A stretch of 34,704 nt of DNA from Faecimorpha sp963627615 (GCA_963627615.1 CAVGBV010000014.1:1-34704); one strand, 5' to 3'. Positions 9,077-16,752 are shown, counted from the first letter of the stretch. Notes: generated from the letters alone by a model not told the origin. Translations and numbers: made by a program.

Positions 9077-9106
9077 AAGGCTGTGATCCGTCGGGGTCAC
9101 AGCCTT
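9077..9106 (+). terminator. Hairpin after the hydrolase gene, possible terminator
   Basis: AAGGCTGTGA (9077-9086) pairs perfectly with TCACAGCCTT (9097-9106), and the stem can extend to a GTCG tetraloop. No T-run follows, so it may be a weak or factor-assisted terminator or an mRNA 3'-end stabiliser. TATAAT occurs at 9112-9117 and 9134-9139 but without clear -35 elements. Confidence 0.5.
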
Positions 9107-9166
9107 CTGTGTATAATTGGGCGATACGGAGAATATAATGAATAAGCCGGATAGAGGAGAATGCAG

Positions 9167-10406
9167 ATGGAAGAGATAGAGAAAAAAGAGCGGCGGGATG
9201 GATTCTGGTTGGGCTATCTCATGGCTGTTGTGACCCTGTTAGCGGTAGGAGTCGCCTGGTGGCTGATCTTTCGGCCGGTGATCATCCTGAATGAGGATGC
9301 TTCAGGACTGACTTCGTCGCAGATGCGGACCTTCCTGGAAAAGGAGAATGGGATGATCCGCCGGATTCAGAATGAATACATCCTGGAGGATCTCACCAAT
9401 GAAGAGCTGATGGACGGGGCGTATCAGGGGATCATGGATGTGCTGGATGACAAGTACGCCGATTATTATGATAAAGAAGAGTTCGAGAAGATTCGTCGGC
9501 ATACGGATGGTTCTTACGGCGGAATCGGGATCACGCTCACGAATGACTGGGAGATTGTAGGCGTTGCGGAGAATGGCNNNNNNNNNNCCGGCGCAGGAGG
9601 CAGGGATCCGGACTGGAGATATTATACGCAAGGTACAGGGAATTGTGATCGCGGACTCGGATCTGAGCTTGGAAGAGCTGCAGGGCCAACTGAAGGGCAG
9701 TATCGGAGATGTAAAGACGATGACACTGTACCGCCCTTCCACGGATACGGAATATGATGTGGAGCTTACGCTCCAGGAGATTGTGACACAGACGGTTTTC
9801 TGGCATATGCTGGATCAGGAGATCGCATACTTGCAGATCACGGCATTTGATAAGGTGACGCAGGAACAGTTTGACACCGCATGGCAGGAGATCCAGGAGA
9901 GCGGAGCGATGAAGGGATTGGTTCTGGACTTGCGCGGCAATCTGGGCGGCAATCTGGACACGGTTATCTCCATTGCGAATACCCTGGTGCCCAAGGGACT
10001 GATCGCGTATACCGAGGATAAGGCGGGCAACCGGGAAGAGTATTATTCGGAAGGCGAGGGCTGCGGGGTTCCGATGGCCGTTCTGGTCAATGAGTATTCT
10101 GCCAGCGCCTCCGAGCTTCTGTGCGGAGCGCTGAAGGACCGCGGCGTGGCCAAGGTGGTCGGCGTTACGACATATGGCAAAGGGATCGTACAGACGACAT
10201 GGTCGTTGTCTGACGGTACAGCCTATAAGATGACGACGGGAAAATACTACACGCCCAATGGTATCAATATTCAGGGAACAGGAATTGAGCCGGATATATA
10301 TATTGATCTGACAGAGGAACAGCACCAGATGGAAGAGGTGCCGGAGGACGAGGATATGCAGCTGCAAACGGCAATCGAGGCGGTACGGACAGAGCTTGGC
10401 AGCTGA
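9167..10406 (+). CDS. S41 family C-terminal processing protease (CtpA/CtpB-like), interrupted by an N gap
   Basis: Membrane-anchored serine protease. One N-terminal helix (about 14-36), then 'DKYADYYDKEEFEKI', the start of a PDZ domain ('GIGITLTNDWEIVGVAENG'), the ten-N gap, the PDZ remainder ('PAQEAGIRTGDIIRKVQG'), and the S41 domain. Catalytic Ser in 'NEYSASASELLCGAL' (codon at 10110) and Lys in 'TYGKGIVQ' are present; 'LDLRGNLGGNLDTV' is the substrate-binding strand. The reading frame moves by two across the gap, so the true missing length should be a multiple of three; family spacing suggests only a few residues. I therefore treat both halves as one gene. Start ATG 9167 lies 7 bp after GAGGAG; the ATG at 9161 would touch the ribosome binding site. 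CtpB-type proteases also sit beside ftsEX in Bacillus. Confidence 0.9.
9578..9587. other. Assembly gap (10 N)
   Basis: Ten N inside the PDZ domain of the S41 protease. The same length as the two other N runs here, so it is a placeholder rather than a measured length. Confidence 0.98.
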
Positions 10407-11146
10407 TGAGGATCCTGCTTCTTCTCTTCAGGAGTCTGGCGGCCAGCCTGTTGAATCCGGTCTACTGGGCGGCAGTATATCTGACTTGCCGTAAATATCA
10501 TAAGGGGATAGAACATGCCGGCAGGAGAACGCGGCAATCTATATTCACGGGGATCGCCGCGGGCAGTCTTGCTATGGCCCTGATCTGTATTCTGGGACTT
10601 ACGGTGCAGCCTGGATTGTATCTCGCGTTGCTGCTTCCGACGGCGCTTTTGCTGTCGAGGATCCGTCCCCGTTTCTGTTGTTTCGCATATAGCGGAACAC
10701 TATTGGGGCTGTTGGGAGTGGCGGCTGTCCCGGGGGTTCTTGTCATTGTAGGAGTACTCCATGTAATGGAAGGAATACTTGCGGCGCTGGATACGGCGCC
10801 TGAGGAGGAACTGGCTTATAAAGAGGGACGCGTCGTAAAGAAAATGCGGCGCGTAGGCTATTGGCCGGTTCCTTTTGCGTTACTGGTACCGATATCCGGA
10901 GAGGTGCTGGGAATCGCTATGCCGCAGTGGTGGCCGCTCCTTGGATCCGCTGCCGGATTCGCGCTGTGTCCCATGACAGCTCTTTTCTTATATAACGCGG
11001 AAGGAAAGGGGAGTGCAGGGAGACTCATTGCTTATGGCGTTTCGCTGTGTTTCCTTGCCTTCTGTCTTCCGCAGGGGAGAATCTGGGAGATAGGAGCGCT
11101 GCTGATAATGTTTTTGGCACATGAATGGATTTTGCTTGAAGTATAA
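10406..11146 (+). CDS. MinJ/YvjD-like polytopic membrane protein without a PDZ domain
   Basis: A 246-residue protein with about six or seven hydrophobic helices and little else. Its start overlaps the protease stop (TGATG), so it is translationally coupled to it. The stretch 'LLLPTALLLSRIRPRFCC', followed by 'YSGTLLGLLG' and 'VLHVMEGILAALD', resembles what I recall of the membrane half of MinJ (YvjD) of Bacillus, the topological factor that recruits the Min division inhibitor; in Bacillus minJ lies in the same ftsE-ftsX-ctpB neighbourhood. The MinJ PDZ domain is absent here. The similarity is from memory and needs a profile search. That the gene is real is supported by the overlap and membrane composition. 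Confidence 0.75.
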   Translation: MRILLLLFRSLAASLLNPVYWAAVYLTCRKYHKGIEHAGRRTRQSIFTGIAAGSLAMALICILGLTVQPGLYLALLLPTALLLSRIRPRFCCFAYSGTLLGLLGVAAVPGVLVIVGVLHVMEGILAALDTAPEEELAYKEGRVVKKMRRVGYWPVPFALLVPISGEVLGIAMPQWWPLLGSAAGFALCPMTALFLYNAEGKGSAGRLIAYGVSLCFLAFCLPQGRIWEIGALLIMFLAHEWILLEV

Positions 11147-11164
11147 GAAGATGCGCTGTATAAT
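11136..11164 (+). promoter_or_regulatory. Promoter for nth
   Basis: TTGAAG (11136-11141), 17-bp spacer, TATAAT (11159-11164). It overlaps the last codons of the MinJ-like gene; transcription would start near 11171, about 29 nt before the ATG at 11200. Confidence 0.75.
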
Positions 11165-11199
11165 AAAGAAAGTAGCCGAGGATAAAGGAAGGTAAGGGT

Positions 11200-11850
11200 A
11201 TGACAGAAAGAGTACAGAAGATCTATGAGCTGCTGAAGGAAGAATATCCGGATGTACACTGCGAGCTGAATTATCAGACGCCGCTGCAGTTACTGACGGC
11301 GACGGTTCTCAGCGCGCAGACGACGGATCGGCAGGTCAATCGGGTGACAGAGAAGCTGTTTGCGGAGCATCCGGATCTGGATACGCTGTTGGAGCTGAGT
11401 GAGAAAGAGCTGGAGGACTATATCCATTCGCTTGGATTTTATCATACCAAGGCACGGAACCTTTACAGATTGTTCCGGGAGCTTGCGGACCGTTTTCAGG
11501 GCGAAGTGCCTCAGACGATGCAGGAGCTTACCAGCCTGCCGGGGGTAGGACGCAAGACGGCCAATGTGGTTCTGGCCAATGCGTTCGGGATACCGGCGAT
11601 CGCTGTGGATACCCATGTGTTCCGGGTGTCCAATAAAATCGGACTGGCGCATGCCTCCGATGTCAGAGAGACGGAGAAGCAGCTGCAAGAGGCGTTGGAC
11701 CCGGAGATATGGTCCTTGATGCATCATCTGCTTATTTTTCACGGCAGACGTTGCTGCAGCGCGCGGTCGCCGCAGTGTGAGCGGTGTGTGATCCGGCAAT
11801 ATTGTGAATACTATCAGAAGGAGTGGGAAAACGATGGAGAAACTGTTTGA
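11200..11850 (+). CDS. nth: Endonuclease III (DNA glycosylase/AP lyase)
   Basis: A 216-residue base-excision repair enzyme that removes oxidised pyrimidines and cuts the abasic strand. The helix-hairpin-helix is 'LTSLPGVGRKTANVVL' with the catalytic Lys in 'GRKT'; the catalytic Asp is in 'IAVDTHVFRVSNKIG'. The C-terminal iron-sulfur motif is complete (C-X6-C-X2-C-X5-C, from 'CSARSPQC' to 'RQYC'). Usual length for the family. It has its own promoter at 11136 and overlaps the following aminopeptidase gene by 17 bp, so the two form an operon. Confidence 0.97.
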   Translation: MTERVQKIYELLKEEYPDVHCELNYQTPLQLLTATVLSAQTTDRQVNRVTEKLFAEHPDLDTLLELSEKELEDYIHSLGFYHTKARNLYRLFRELADRFQGEVPQTMQELTSLPGVGRKTANVVLANAFGIPAIAVDTHVFRVSNKIGLAHASDVRETEKQLQEALDPEIWSLMHHLLIFHGRRCCSARSPQCERCVIRQYCEYYQKEWENDGETV

Positions 11851-13087
11851 ATTCTTAAAGAGAGGAACCTGTGCGGCGACCGTCGTACAGTATATAGGAG
11901 AGAGACTGGATCAGGCCGGATTTCAGGAGCTGGCCTGCGATGCCCACTGGACCCTGGAAGCAGGCGGCGCGTACTATGTGAAGGTGCGGGATACATCCTG
12001 TGTTGCTTTCCGGGTATCCGGCAAGGAGAGCAAGCCGTATTTTCGTATCGTGAGCGCGCATACGGATCAGCCCTGCCTCAAACTGAAGCCCAATCCGGAG
12101 ATTCCGGGAGATAAGCTGAATGTCAGTGTCTATGGCGGCCCCATCTACAATACGTGGATGGACAGACCGTTATCTCTGGCCGGACGGGTGGTGGTCAGAG
12201 GAAAGGATGCCTTTGATACACAGGTCAAGGTTGTGGACCTGAAGAAACCGCTGCTGGTGGTGCCGAATCTGGCAATTCATATGAACCGGGAAGTTAACAA
12301 GGGCGTGGAGCTGAATCCGCAGATCGATCTCCAGCCGTTGGCGGGGATTCATCTGGAAGGCGCTTATATTAAGAAGGCCTTGTGTGAAGAGCTGAATCTG
12401 CAACCGGAAGAATTGCTGGATTATGAGCTGTATACCTATAATATGGATGAGCCGACGCAGGTAGGGATGAATGGAGAGCTGTTATCAGCCCCGCGTCTGG
12501 ATGACCTGGTGATGGTGTCGGCAGCGTTGGAGGCCATGATCGAGAACCAGCCGTCCAGTGCGGTTACCGTATTGGCAGCTCTGGACAATGAGGAGATCGG
12601 CAGCCGGACACCGCAGGGCGGCGGCTCCGCCATGGTGAGTCTGATTCTTGAAAAGATTGCGGCCGCACTGGGTAAGAGCCGTCAGGAATACCTGGATCTC
12701 ATGCCGTCATCCTTTATGTTTTCAGCGGATGTGGCGCATGCGGTGCATCCGAATCATCCGGAGATGCACGACAAAGCGGTACAGCCGGTTCTGGGCGGCG
12801 GCCCCGTACTGAAATTGGACGCGGGACAGCGGTATATGACCAACGCGGCGGATTACAGTGTATACCGTCAGATCTGCGAAGCGGAAGGGGTTCCGATGCA
12901 GACCTTTATCAGCAGAGCGGATAAGGTCAGCGGATCGACGCTGGGACCGGTGATGTGCGCAATGCTGCCATGCCGTATCGTGGATATCGGAACGCCGATC
13001 CTGTCCATGCACTCCGCCAGAGAATTGATGGCCTGCGCGGATTATGATTATACCGTGCGTTCTTTTGCGGGAATCTTTAAGCTGTAA
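11834..13087 (+). CDS. M18 family aminopeptidase (aspartyl aminopeptidase-like, ApeB-type)
   Basis: A 417-residue cytoplasmic zinc aminopeptidase. Metal-binding residues of the family are visible: His in 'VSAHTDQP', Asp in 'APRLDDL', the Glu pair in 'LDNEEIGSRTPQG', Asp in 'FSADVAHAVHPN', and the final His in 'ILSMHSARE'. M18 enzymes form large tetrahedral complexes and trim N-terminal residues, often acidic ones; substrate preference is not readable here. ATG 11834 was chosen, with AAGGAG 10 bp upstream inside the end of nth; a longer frame from 11804 lacks this site. A clear terminator follows. Confidence 0.94.
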   Translation: MEKLFEFLKRGTCAATVVQYIGERLDQAGFQELACDAHWTLEAGGAYYVKVRDTSCVAFRVSGKESKPYFRIVSAHTDQPCLKLKPNPEIPGDKLNVSVYGGPIYNTWMDRPLSLAGRVVVRGKDAFDTQVKVVDLKKPLLVVPNLAIHMNREVNKGVELNPQIDLQPLAGIHLEGAYIKKALCEELNLQPEELLDYELYTYNMDEPTQVGMNGELLSAPRLDDLVMVSAALEAMIENQPSSAVTVLAALDNEEIGSRTPQGGGSAMVSLILEKIAAALGKSRQEYLDLMPSSFMFSADVAHAVHPNHPEMHDKAVQPVLGGGPVLKLDAGQRYMTNAADYSVYRQICEAEGVPMQTFISRADKVSGSTLGPVMCAMLPCRIVDIGTPILSMHSARELMACADYDYTVRSFAGIFKL

Positions 13088-13095
13088 GAGTCTGG

Positions 13096-13126
13096 ATGCC
13101 GTCTCCTTCGGGGGACGGTATTTTTG
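13096..13126 (+). terminator. Intrinsic terminator after the nth/M18 operon
   Basis: An 11-bp stem (13096-13106 with 13111-13121, two G-U pairs) closed by a C(TTCG)G tetraloop and followed by TTTTTG. Confidence 0.88.
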
Positions 13127-13152
13127 TTCACAGAAATTCAATCGAATAGAAC

Positions 13153-13181
13153 TTGTAACCCTGGGGTATTTGTGGTATAAT
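13153..13181 (+). promoter_or_regulatory. Promoter for the DUF6106-like gene and dipeptidase gene
   Basis: TTGTAA (13153-13158), 17-bp spacer, TATAAT (13176-13181), with an extended -10 (TGGTATAAT). Transcription would start near 13188. Confidence 0.8.
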
Positions 13182-13213
13182 CGAGGAAATATTATGGGAG
13201 GATTACGAAAAGA

Positions 13214-13723
13214 ATGGACAACGTTTTTATTGAGTGTATGGTCCGCAGAGATGATAACACAATGCGTATTGTCAAGAAGGTGGGAATGATTTTAGGACTG
13301 CTGCTCTTTGATCTCATCGTATTGATGTTTTTTACGCTGTTTTTTTCGGTAGCGCTGGTGATCAGCTGCCTGGTGGTCTTTTTCTTCTGGAGAAGAATCG
13401 ATCGGGAGTATGAATACATCTATACCGATGGCCTGCTGGATATCGATGTCATCTATGGACGTTCCAGCCGGAAGCGCCTTTTGAGTGCTGACGCCAAGGA
13501 GTTTCAGTTTATCGCTCCGGCGGACAGTAAGACATATCATAATCAGTTGGAGGCTAAGTACGACAAGGTAATCGACGCGGGCAGCGGCGCGCTGAACGAA
13601 CGCTCCTATGTGGGAGTGCTGAAGCGGGACGAAAAGACGATCAAGCTGATCTTTGAACCGAATGAAAGGATCGTCAATGCGTTAAAGAGATATGCGCCGA
13701 GAAAGTTTGAGGCAAGGGCCTGA
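13214..13723 (+). CDS. Small membrane protein, DUF6106-like
   Basis: A 169-residue protein. A short N-terminus 'MDNVFIECMVRR' is followed by a hydrophobic block (about 22-60) that can form two membrane helices, then a soluble tail (about 65-169) with 'YTDGLLDIDVIYGRSSRKRLL' and 'NERSYVGVLKRDEKTIKLIFEPNE'. I recall this layout from the uncharacterised DUF6106 family of Clostridia; the function is unknown. Ribosome binding site GGGAGG lies 12 bp upstream, slightly far. Its stop overlaps the next start (TGATG), so it is translationally coupled with the D-Ala-D-Ala dipeptidase; a wall-related role is a guess from this context only. Confidence 0.85.
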   Translation: MDNVFIECMVRRDDNTMRIVKKVGMILGLLLFDLIVLMFFTLFFSVALVISCLVVFFFWRRIDREYEYIYTDGLLDIDVIYGRSSRKRLLSADAKEFQFIAPADSKTYHNQLEAKYDKVIDAGSGALNERSYVGVLKRDEKTIKLIFEPNERIVNALKRYAPRKFEARA

Positions 13724-14418
13724 TGTTGGAGAAATGGCAGGAGTGTCCGATTCCCGCGGAGCCGGAAGGGGAGAATCCCTGGCAGGCGCCGCAGGAATGC
13801 GGACAGCCCCTGGTGGATATCACGGACTGGGAGCGGGTGCATTACGGCGCCCATTATGCGGGAATGGGACTGCGGCACGTGCTCACGCGCTGTTATGTAC
13901 GACAGGAAGTGTCCAAGCGGCTGCAAAAGGTATTGGAGTCCCTGCCGCGGGAGTATTCTCTGTGGATATACGATACGCTGCGGCCGGTGGAGGTGCAGCA
14001 GAGTCTGTATGACCTGTACTGGGATAAACTCGCCCAAGAGTATCCGGAGGCAGACGATGAAGAGCTGCGCCGCCGGATTGATGATTTTGTCGCGTGGCCG
14101 AGAGTGGATTATCAGAGGCCTACGCCGCATTCTACAGGGGGAGCGGTGGATCTGACACTGATGTACCGTGGTCAGCTGCTGCCCATGGGGACGGAATTTG
14201 ACGATCTGACAGAATGCGCCAATACCCGGTATTATGAAGAGTGCGGTACAGAGGAGGAGTTTCGGAACAACCGGAGGCTCTTGTATCACGTGATGACAGA
14301 AGCCGGGTTTGTGAACTATCGGCATGAATGGTGGCATTACGCGTTTGGGGATCGAGCCTGGGGGCATGCGGTCGGGAAAGTGCCGATCTACAGTTATATC
14401 GCGCCTCCTGCGGAATAA
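13723..14418 (+). CDS. D-alanyl-D-alanine dipeptidase, M15 family (VanX/DdpX-like)
   Basis: A 231-residue zinc dipeptidase that would split free D-Ala-D-Ala. Family motifs: the Arg of 'IYDTLRPVEVQQ', the metal ligands in 'TPHSTGGAVDLTL' (His and Asp of the SxHxxGxAxD pattern) and the base/ligand pair in 'HEWWHYAF' (ExWWH). All active-site residues appear intact. No signal peptide, so it should be cytoplasmic like VanX. No vanH/vanA-type ligase or VanRS genes are near, so this is more likely wall-precursor recycling than vancomycin resistance. It is coupled to the preceding membrane protein gene. Confidence 0.9.
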   Translation: MLEKWQECPIPAEPEGENPWQAPQECGQPLVDITDWERVHYGAHYAGMGLRHVLTRCYVRQEVSKRLQKVLESLPREYSLWIYDTLRPVEVQQSLYDLYWDKLAQEYPEADDEELRRRIDDFVAWPRVDYQRPTPHSTGGAVDLTLMYRGQLLPMGTEFDDLTECANTRYYEECGTEEEFRNNRRLLYHVMTEAGFVNYRHEWWHYAFGDRAWGHAVGKVPIYSYIAPPAE

Positions 14419-14442
14419 TTTGCCCCAAATTGAAAAAAACAC

Positions 14443-14471
14443 TTGCATTTTAGAGAAGACTATAGTATAAT
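14443..14471 (+). promoter_or_regulatory. tRNA-Gly promoter
   Basis: TTGCAT (14443-14448), 17-bp spacer, TATAAT (14466-14471), about 27 bp upstream of the mature tRNA 5' end. Confidence 0.85.
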
Positions 14472-14497
14472 AGCATTTGTTGGTGGTTAAACCACGT

Positions 14498-14569
14498 GCG
14501 CGAGTGGCTCAGTGGTAGAGCATCGCCTTGCCAAGGCGAGGGTCGCGGGTCCGAATCCCGTCTCGCGCT
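14498..14569 (+). tRNA. tRNA-Gly (GCC anticodon)
   Basis: Full cloverleaf: acceptor GCGCGAG/CTCGCGC, D arm GCTC-AGTGGTA-GAGC, anticodon arm TCGCC-TTGCCAA-GGCGA with GCC at positions 34-36, and a T arm with TCCGAAT loop. 72 nt. CCA is not encoded, so it is added after transcription. It has its own promoter and terminator, a single-gene unit. Confidence 0.97.
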
Positions 14570-14578
14570 CTGATATAA

Positions 14579-14608
14579 GAATCGCAGATGTCTGCGGTTC
14601 TTTTTTTC
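14579..14608 (+). terminator. Intrinsic terminator after tRNA-Gly
   Basis: GAATCGCAG (14579-14587), ATGT loop, CTGCGGTTC (14592-14600), then seven T. Confidence 0.92.
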
Positions 14609-14690
14609 GTTTAAATCCGCAGTTTTGCGCGAAGGGATGGAAACAGAAATAATGGATTTGCTGAAAATGCGGAAAGCAGGCAAAAAATGA

Positions 14691-14719
14691 TTGACAGGAA
14701 AAGGCGGTTATATTATAAT
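14691..14719 (+). promoter_or_regulatory. Perfect-consensus promoter of the glutamine operon
   Basis: TTGACA (14691-14696), exactly 17 bp, TATAAT (14714-14719): a perfect sigma-A match, so control is probably after initiation. Start expected near 14726. A short inverted repeat GTTAT-N6-ATAAC (14707-14722) covers the -10 and could bind a repressor. Confidence 0.92.
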
Positions 14720-14725
14720 AACGCA

Positions 14726-14835
14726 AGGTGAACAAAGGCGTTCACGGGGGAGTCATCTTCTTCTCTTCAAGAGAAAAAGAACGGGAGAAGAAGGCTTACC
14801 TGTGGACGCCTCTTTTGTATGAAGGAGGAAGTGAG
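14726..14835 (+). promoter_or_regulatory. Structured glnA leader: ANTAR-type hexaloop hairpin and competing terminator-like fold
   Basis: The leader opens with a perfect 6-bp hairpin, GTGAAC-AAAGGC-GTTCAC (14728-14745). Its six-base loop has A at position 1 and G at position 4, the known ANTAR recognition signature. The 3' half of this hairpin is also part of GGCGTTCAC (14737-14745), which can pair with GTGGACGCC (14802-14810, one G-U); inside that fold CTTCTTCTC (14757-14765) pairs with GAGAAGAAG (14785-14793), and TCTTTTGT follows at 14811. The two folds exclude each other, as expected for antitermination by the ANTAR protein encoded just downstream of glnA. A second hexaloop hairpin, usual for ANTAR sites, is not evident, and the T-run is imperfect. 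Confidence 0.65.
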
Positions 14836-16152
14836 ATGACGGATTCAGCATCGGAAGTCTTACGTTTTGTTAAGGAACAGGATGTGAAGTTTATCCGGAT
14901 GACCTTCTGTGACCTGTTCGGAATGCAGAAGAATATTGCGGTGATGGCCAGTGAACTGCCGCAGGTGTTTGAGAGCGGGATGCTCTTTGATGCCTCCGCG
15001 GTGGCGGGATTGGCCGGAGTCGAGCATTCAGACCTGTTTCTGATGCCGGACAGTCAGACAGTATCGATTCTGCCGTGGCGGCCGGAGCATGAACGGGTGA
15101 TGCGGATTTTCTGCAGCATGAAAAATCCGGATGGAACGGATTTTGCCGGGGACAGCCGGAACATCCTGAAGCAGGCGGTACAGCGTTCTGCTCAGATGGG
15201 GTATCTGTGCAGAATCGGTGCGGAATGCGAGTTCTATCTCTTTAAGACGGACAGTGAGGGACGGCCGACTCGGGAACCGTTGGACCATGGTTCTTACGCG
15301 GATTTGGCGCCGTTGGACCTGGCGGAGGATATCCGCAGAGAGATCTGTTTGACGTTGGAGGAGATGGATTTGCGGCCGGAGAAATCCCATCATGAACAGG
15401 GACCGGGTCAGAACGAAGTGGATTTCCGTTATGCGGATCCTTTATCGGCGGCAGACAATCTGATGACCTTTAAGACGGTCGTCCGGACGATTGCGGCGCG
15501 GCATGGCCTTTTTGCTTCCTTCCTCCCCAAGCCCATGTTTAAGGAGTGCGGCAATGGGATGCACATCAATCTGTCGCTGATTCAGGGCGGACGGAACCTC
15601 TTTGAGACGGGAAACAGCCATTGTGCCAACGCGGAGAGTTTTCTGGCAGGGATCCTGAGGAGAACGGCAGAGATGACGGCCTTCCTGAATCCGTTGGTAA
15701 ACTCCTATGAACGCCTTGGCAGACAGGAAGCGCCGCGTTATATCAGCTGGTCGCATCAGAACCGTTCTCAGCTGATTCGGATCCCGGCTTCCAGCGGAGA
15801 GAGCAACCGCATGGAGCTTCGGTCTCCGGATCCGGCCTGCAATCCGTATCTGGCTTTCGCACTGCTGCTGCATGCGGGCCTAGACGGCATAGAGAATGGA
15901 GAAAAGCTTCCGGAGCCATGCAATCTGAATCTGTATGAGCCGGGCGTGGCACAGAGTATGGGCATTGAAACGCTGCCGGATAGTCTGGAGCAGGCGATTC
16001 AGACAGCCGAGGAGAGCGAGTGGATCCGAAAGAACCTTCCCGCGAGCGTGCTGGAGCAGTACCTTGGCCGGAAGAAGAGAGAATGCGCCCGAATCTCCGG
16101 GGCGGCGGATTCGTTTGAAGAGCAGTTGAGGATGTATTTTAACGTCATATAA
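14836..16152 (+). CDS. glnA: Glutamine synthetase, type I
   Basis: A 438-residue GS-I enzyme (glutamate + ammonia + ATP to glutamine). Motifs: 'GAECEFYLF' (metal Glu), 'SHHEQGPGQNEVDF', 'KECGNGMHINLSL', 'NPLVNSYERL' and the glutamate/phosphate-site run with 'IPASSGESNRMELRSPDPACNPYLA'. The N-terminal loop that is usually FDGSSI reads FDASAVAG (about 51-58): the Asp stays but the serines shift, a variant I associate with Lachnospiraceae glnA paralogues. No adenylylation loop of the beta type is evident. ATG 14836 is chosen, with GAAGGAGG upstream; a GTG at 14728 would lie inside the leader hairpin. First gene of the glutamine operon, 15 bp before the ANTAR gene. Confidence 0.95.
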   Translation: MTDSASEVLRFVKEQDVKFIRMTFCDLFGMQKNIAVMASELPQVFESGMLFDASAVAGLAGVEHSDLFLMPDSQTVSILPWRPEHERVMRIFCSMKNPDGTDFAGDSRNILKQAVQRSAQMGYLCRIGAECEFYLFKTDSEGRPTREPLDHGSYADLAPLDLAEDIRREICLTLEEMDLRPEKSHHEQGPGQNEVDFRYADPLSAADNLMTFKTVVRTIAARHGLFASFLPKPMFKECGNGMHINLSLIQGGRNLFETGNSHCANAESFLAGILRRTAEMTAFLNPLVNSYERLGRQEAPRYISWSHQNRSQLIRIPASSGESNRMELRSPDPACNPYLAFALLLHAGLDGIENGEKLPEPCNLNLYEPGVAQSMGIETLPDSLEQAIQTAEESEWIRKNLPASVLEQYLGRKKRECARISGAADSFEEQLRMYFNVI

Positions 16153-16167
16153 AAAGGAGTAAGCGGT

Positions 16168-16740
16168 ATGGGAGCGATTTTGCTGGTGTCCGACCGGGAA
16201 AACTGGGCGGCATCTTTTGAAAAACTCCTGAAGGAGGAACTGCAGGCTGAGGTGCGGACGGCGTCTTCGAATGGAATGGCGCGGGAATGTATGAACAGCG
16301 CGGAATATGCGCTGGTTCTGATTCTGACGCCTTTTGCCGGGGACAATGGACTGTATCTGGCACGGCAGGCGCTGGAGACTTCGGCCGGAGTGCTCATCGC
16401 ATGTTCCCCTTCCTATAGCTTACAATATGACAGTTCTGTGACGGACGAAGGAATCTTTGTATACAACACGGGGATGGGACGGAGATTTTTAACGGATGCG
16501 GTGCGGCTTACGATGGCGCAGCATGTCAGGTTATCCCGTGCGCAGAGACCGGAGGTACAGCAGTATCAGGACAGAATTCGGGAACTGCGGGCGGTAGACC
16601 GTGCCAAATGTCTGCTGATTCAGTATCAGCAGATGACAGAGAAGGAAGCACATCGATGGATTGAGAAAAAAGCGATGGATCGTCGGTGCGGCAAGAGAGA
16701 GATTGCAGAAGAGATACTCAGACTGTATGAGTTGGAATGA
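16168..16740 (+). CDS. ANTAR-domain antiterminator with a degenerate receiver domain (NitR-like)
   Basis: A 190-residue protein. The C-terminus (about 135-188) is an ANTAR RNA-binding domain: 'AVDRAKCLLIQYQQMTEKEAHRWI', then 'KAMDRRCGKREIAEEIL', closely following the family consensus. The N-terminus (about 1-120) has a receiver-like fold, but where the phospho-acceptor Asp is expected the sequence reads 'YALVLILTPF', with no Asp, so it is probably not switched by a standard histidine kinase. ANTAR proteins bind paired hexaloop hairpins in leaders and block terminators; a glnA-nitR arrangement with such a regulator is known in Clostridium. The likely target is the leader at 14726. How it would sense nitrogen (perhaps by binding GS or a ligand) is unknown. 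Confidence 0.88.
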   Translation: MGAILLVSDRENWAASFEKLLKEELQAEVRTASSNGMARECMNSAEYALVLILTPFAGDNGLYLARQALETSAGVLIACSPSYSLQYDSSVTDEGIFVYNTGMGRRFLTDAVRLTMAQHVRLSRAQRPEVQQYQDRIRELRAVDRAKCLLIQYQQMTEKEAHRWIEKKAMDRRCGKREIAEEILRLYELE

Positions 16741-16752
16741 GGAGGAAGAAGA

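Noticed and set aside
9161..9757. Frame running through the N gap as a separate 198-residue protein
   Set aside because: After the gap it reads out of frame; the true continuation of the PDZ and S41 domains is in the frame ending at 10406.
13723..14418. Vancomycin-resistance vanX
   Set aside because: The VanX fold is present, but no vanH, D-Ala-D-Lac ligase or VanRS genes are near.
14728..14835. N-terminal extension of glnA from a GTG
   Set aside because: The GTG lies within the leader hairpin about two bases from the likely transcript start, and the ATG at 14836 has a strong ribosome binding site and gives the family length.
14726..14835. Known glutamine riboswitch or T-box leader for glnA
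   Set aside because: No T-box sequence or specifier loop is seen, and the glutamine riboswitch core is not recognisable; the hexaloop hairpin and the ANTAR gene fit better.
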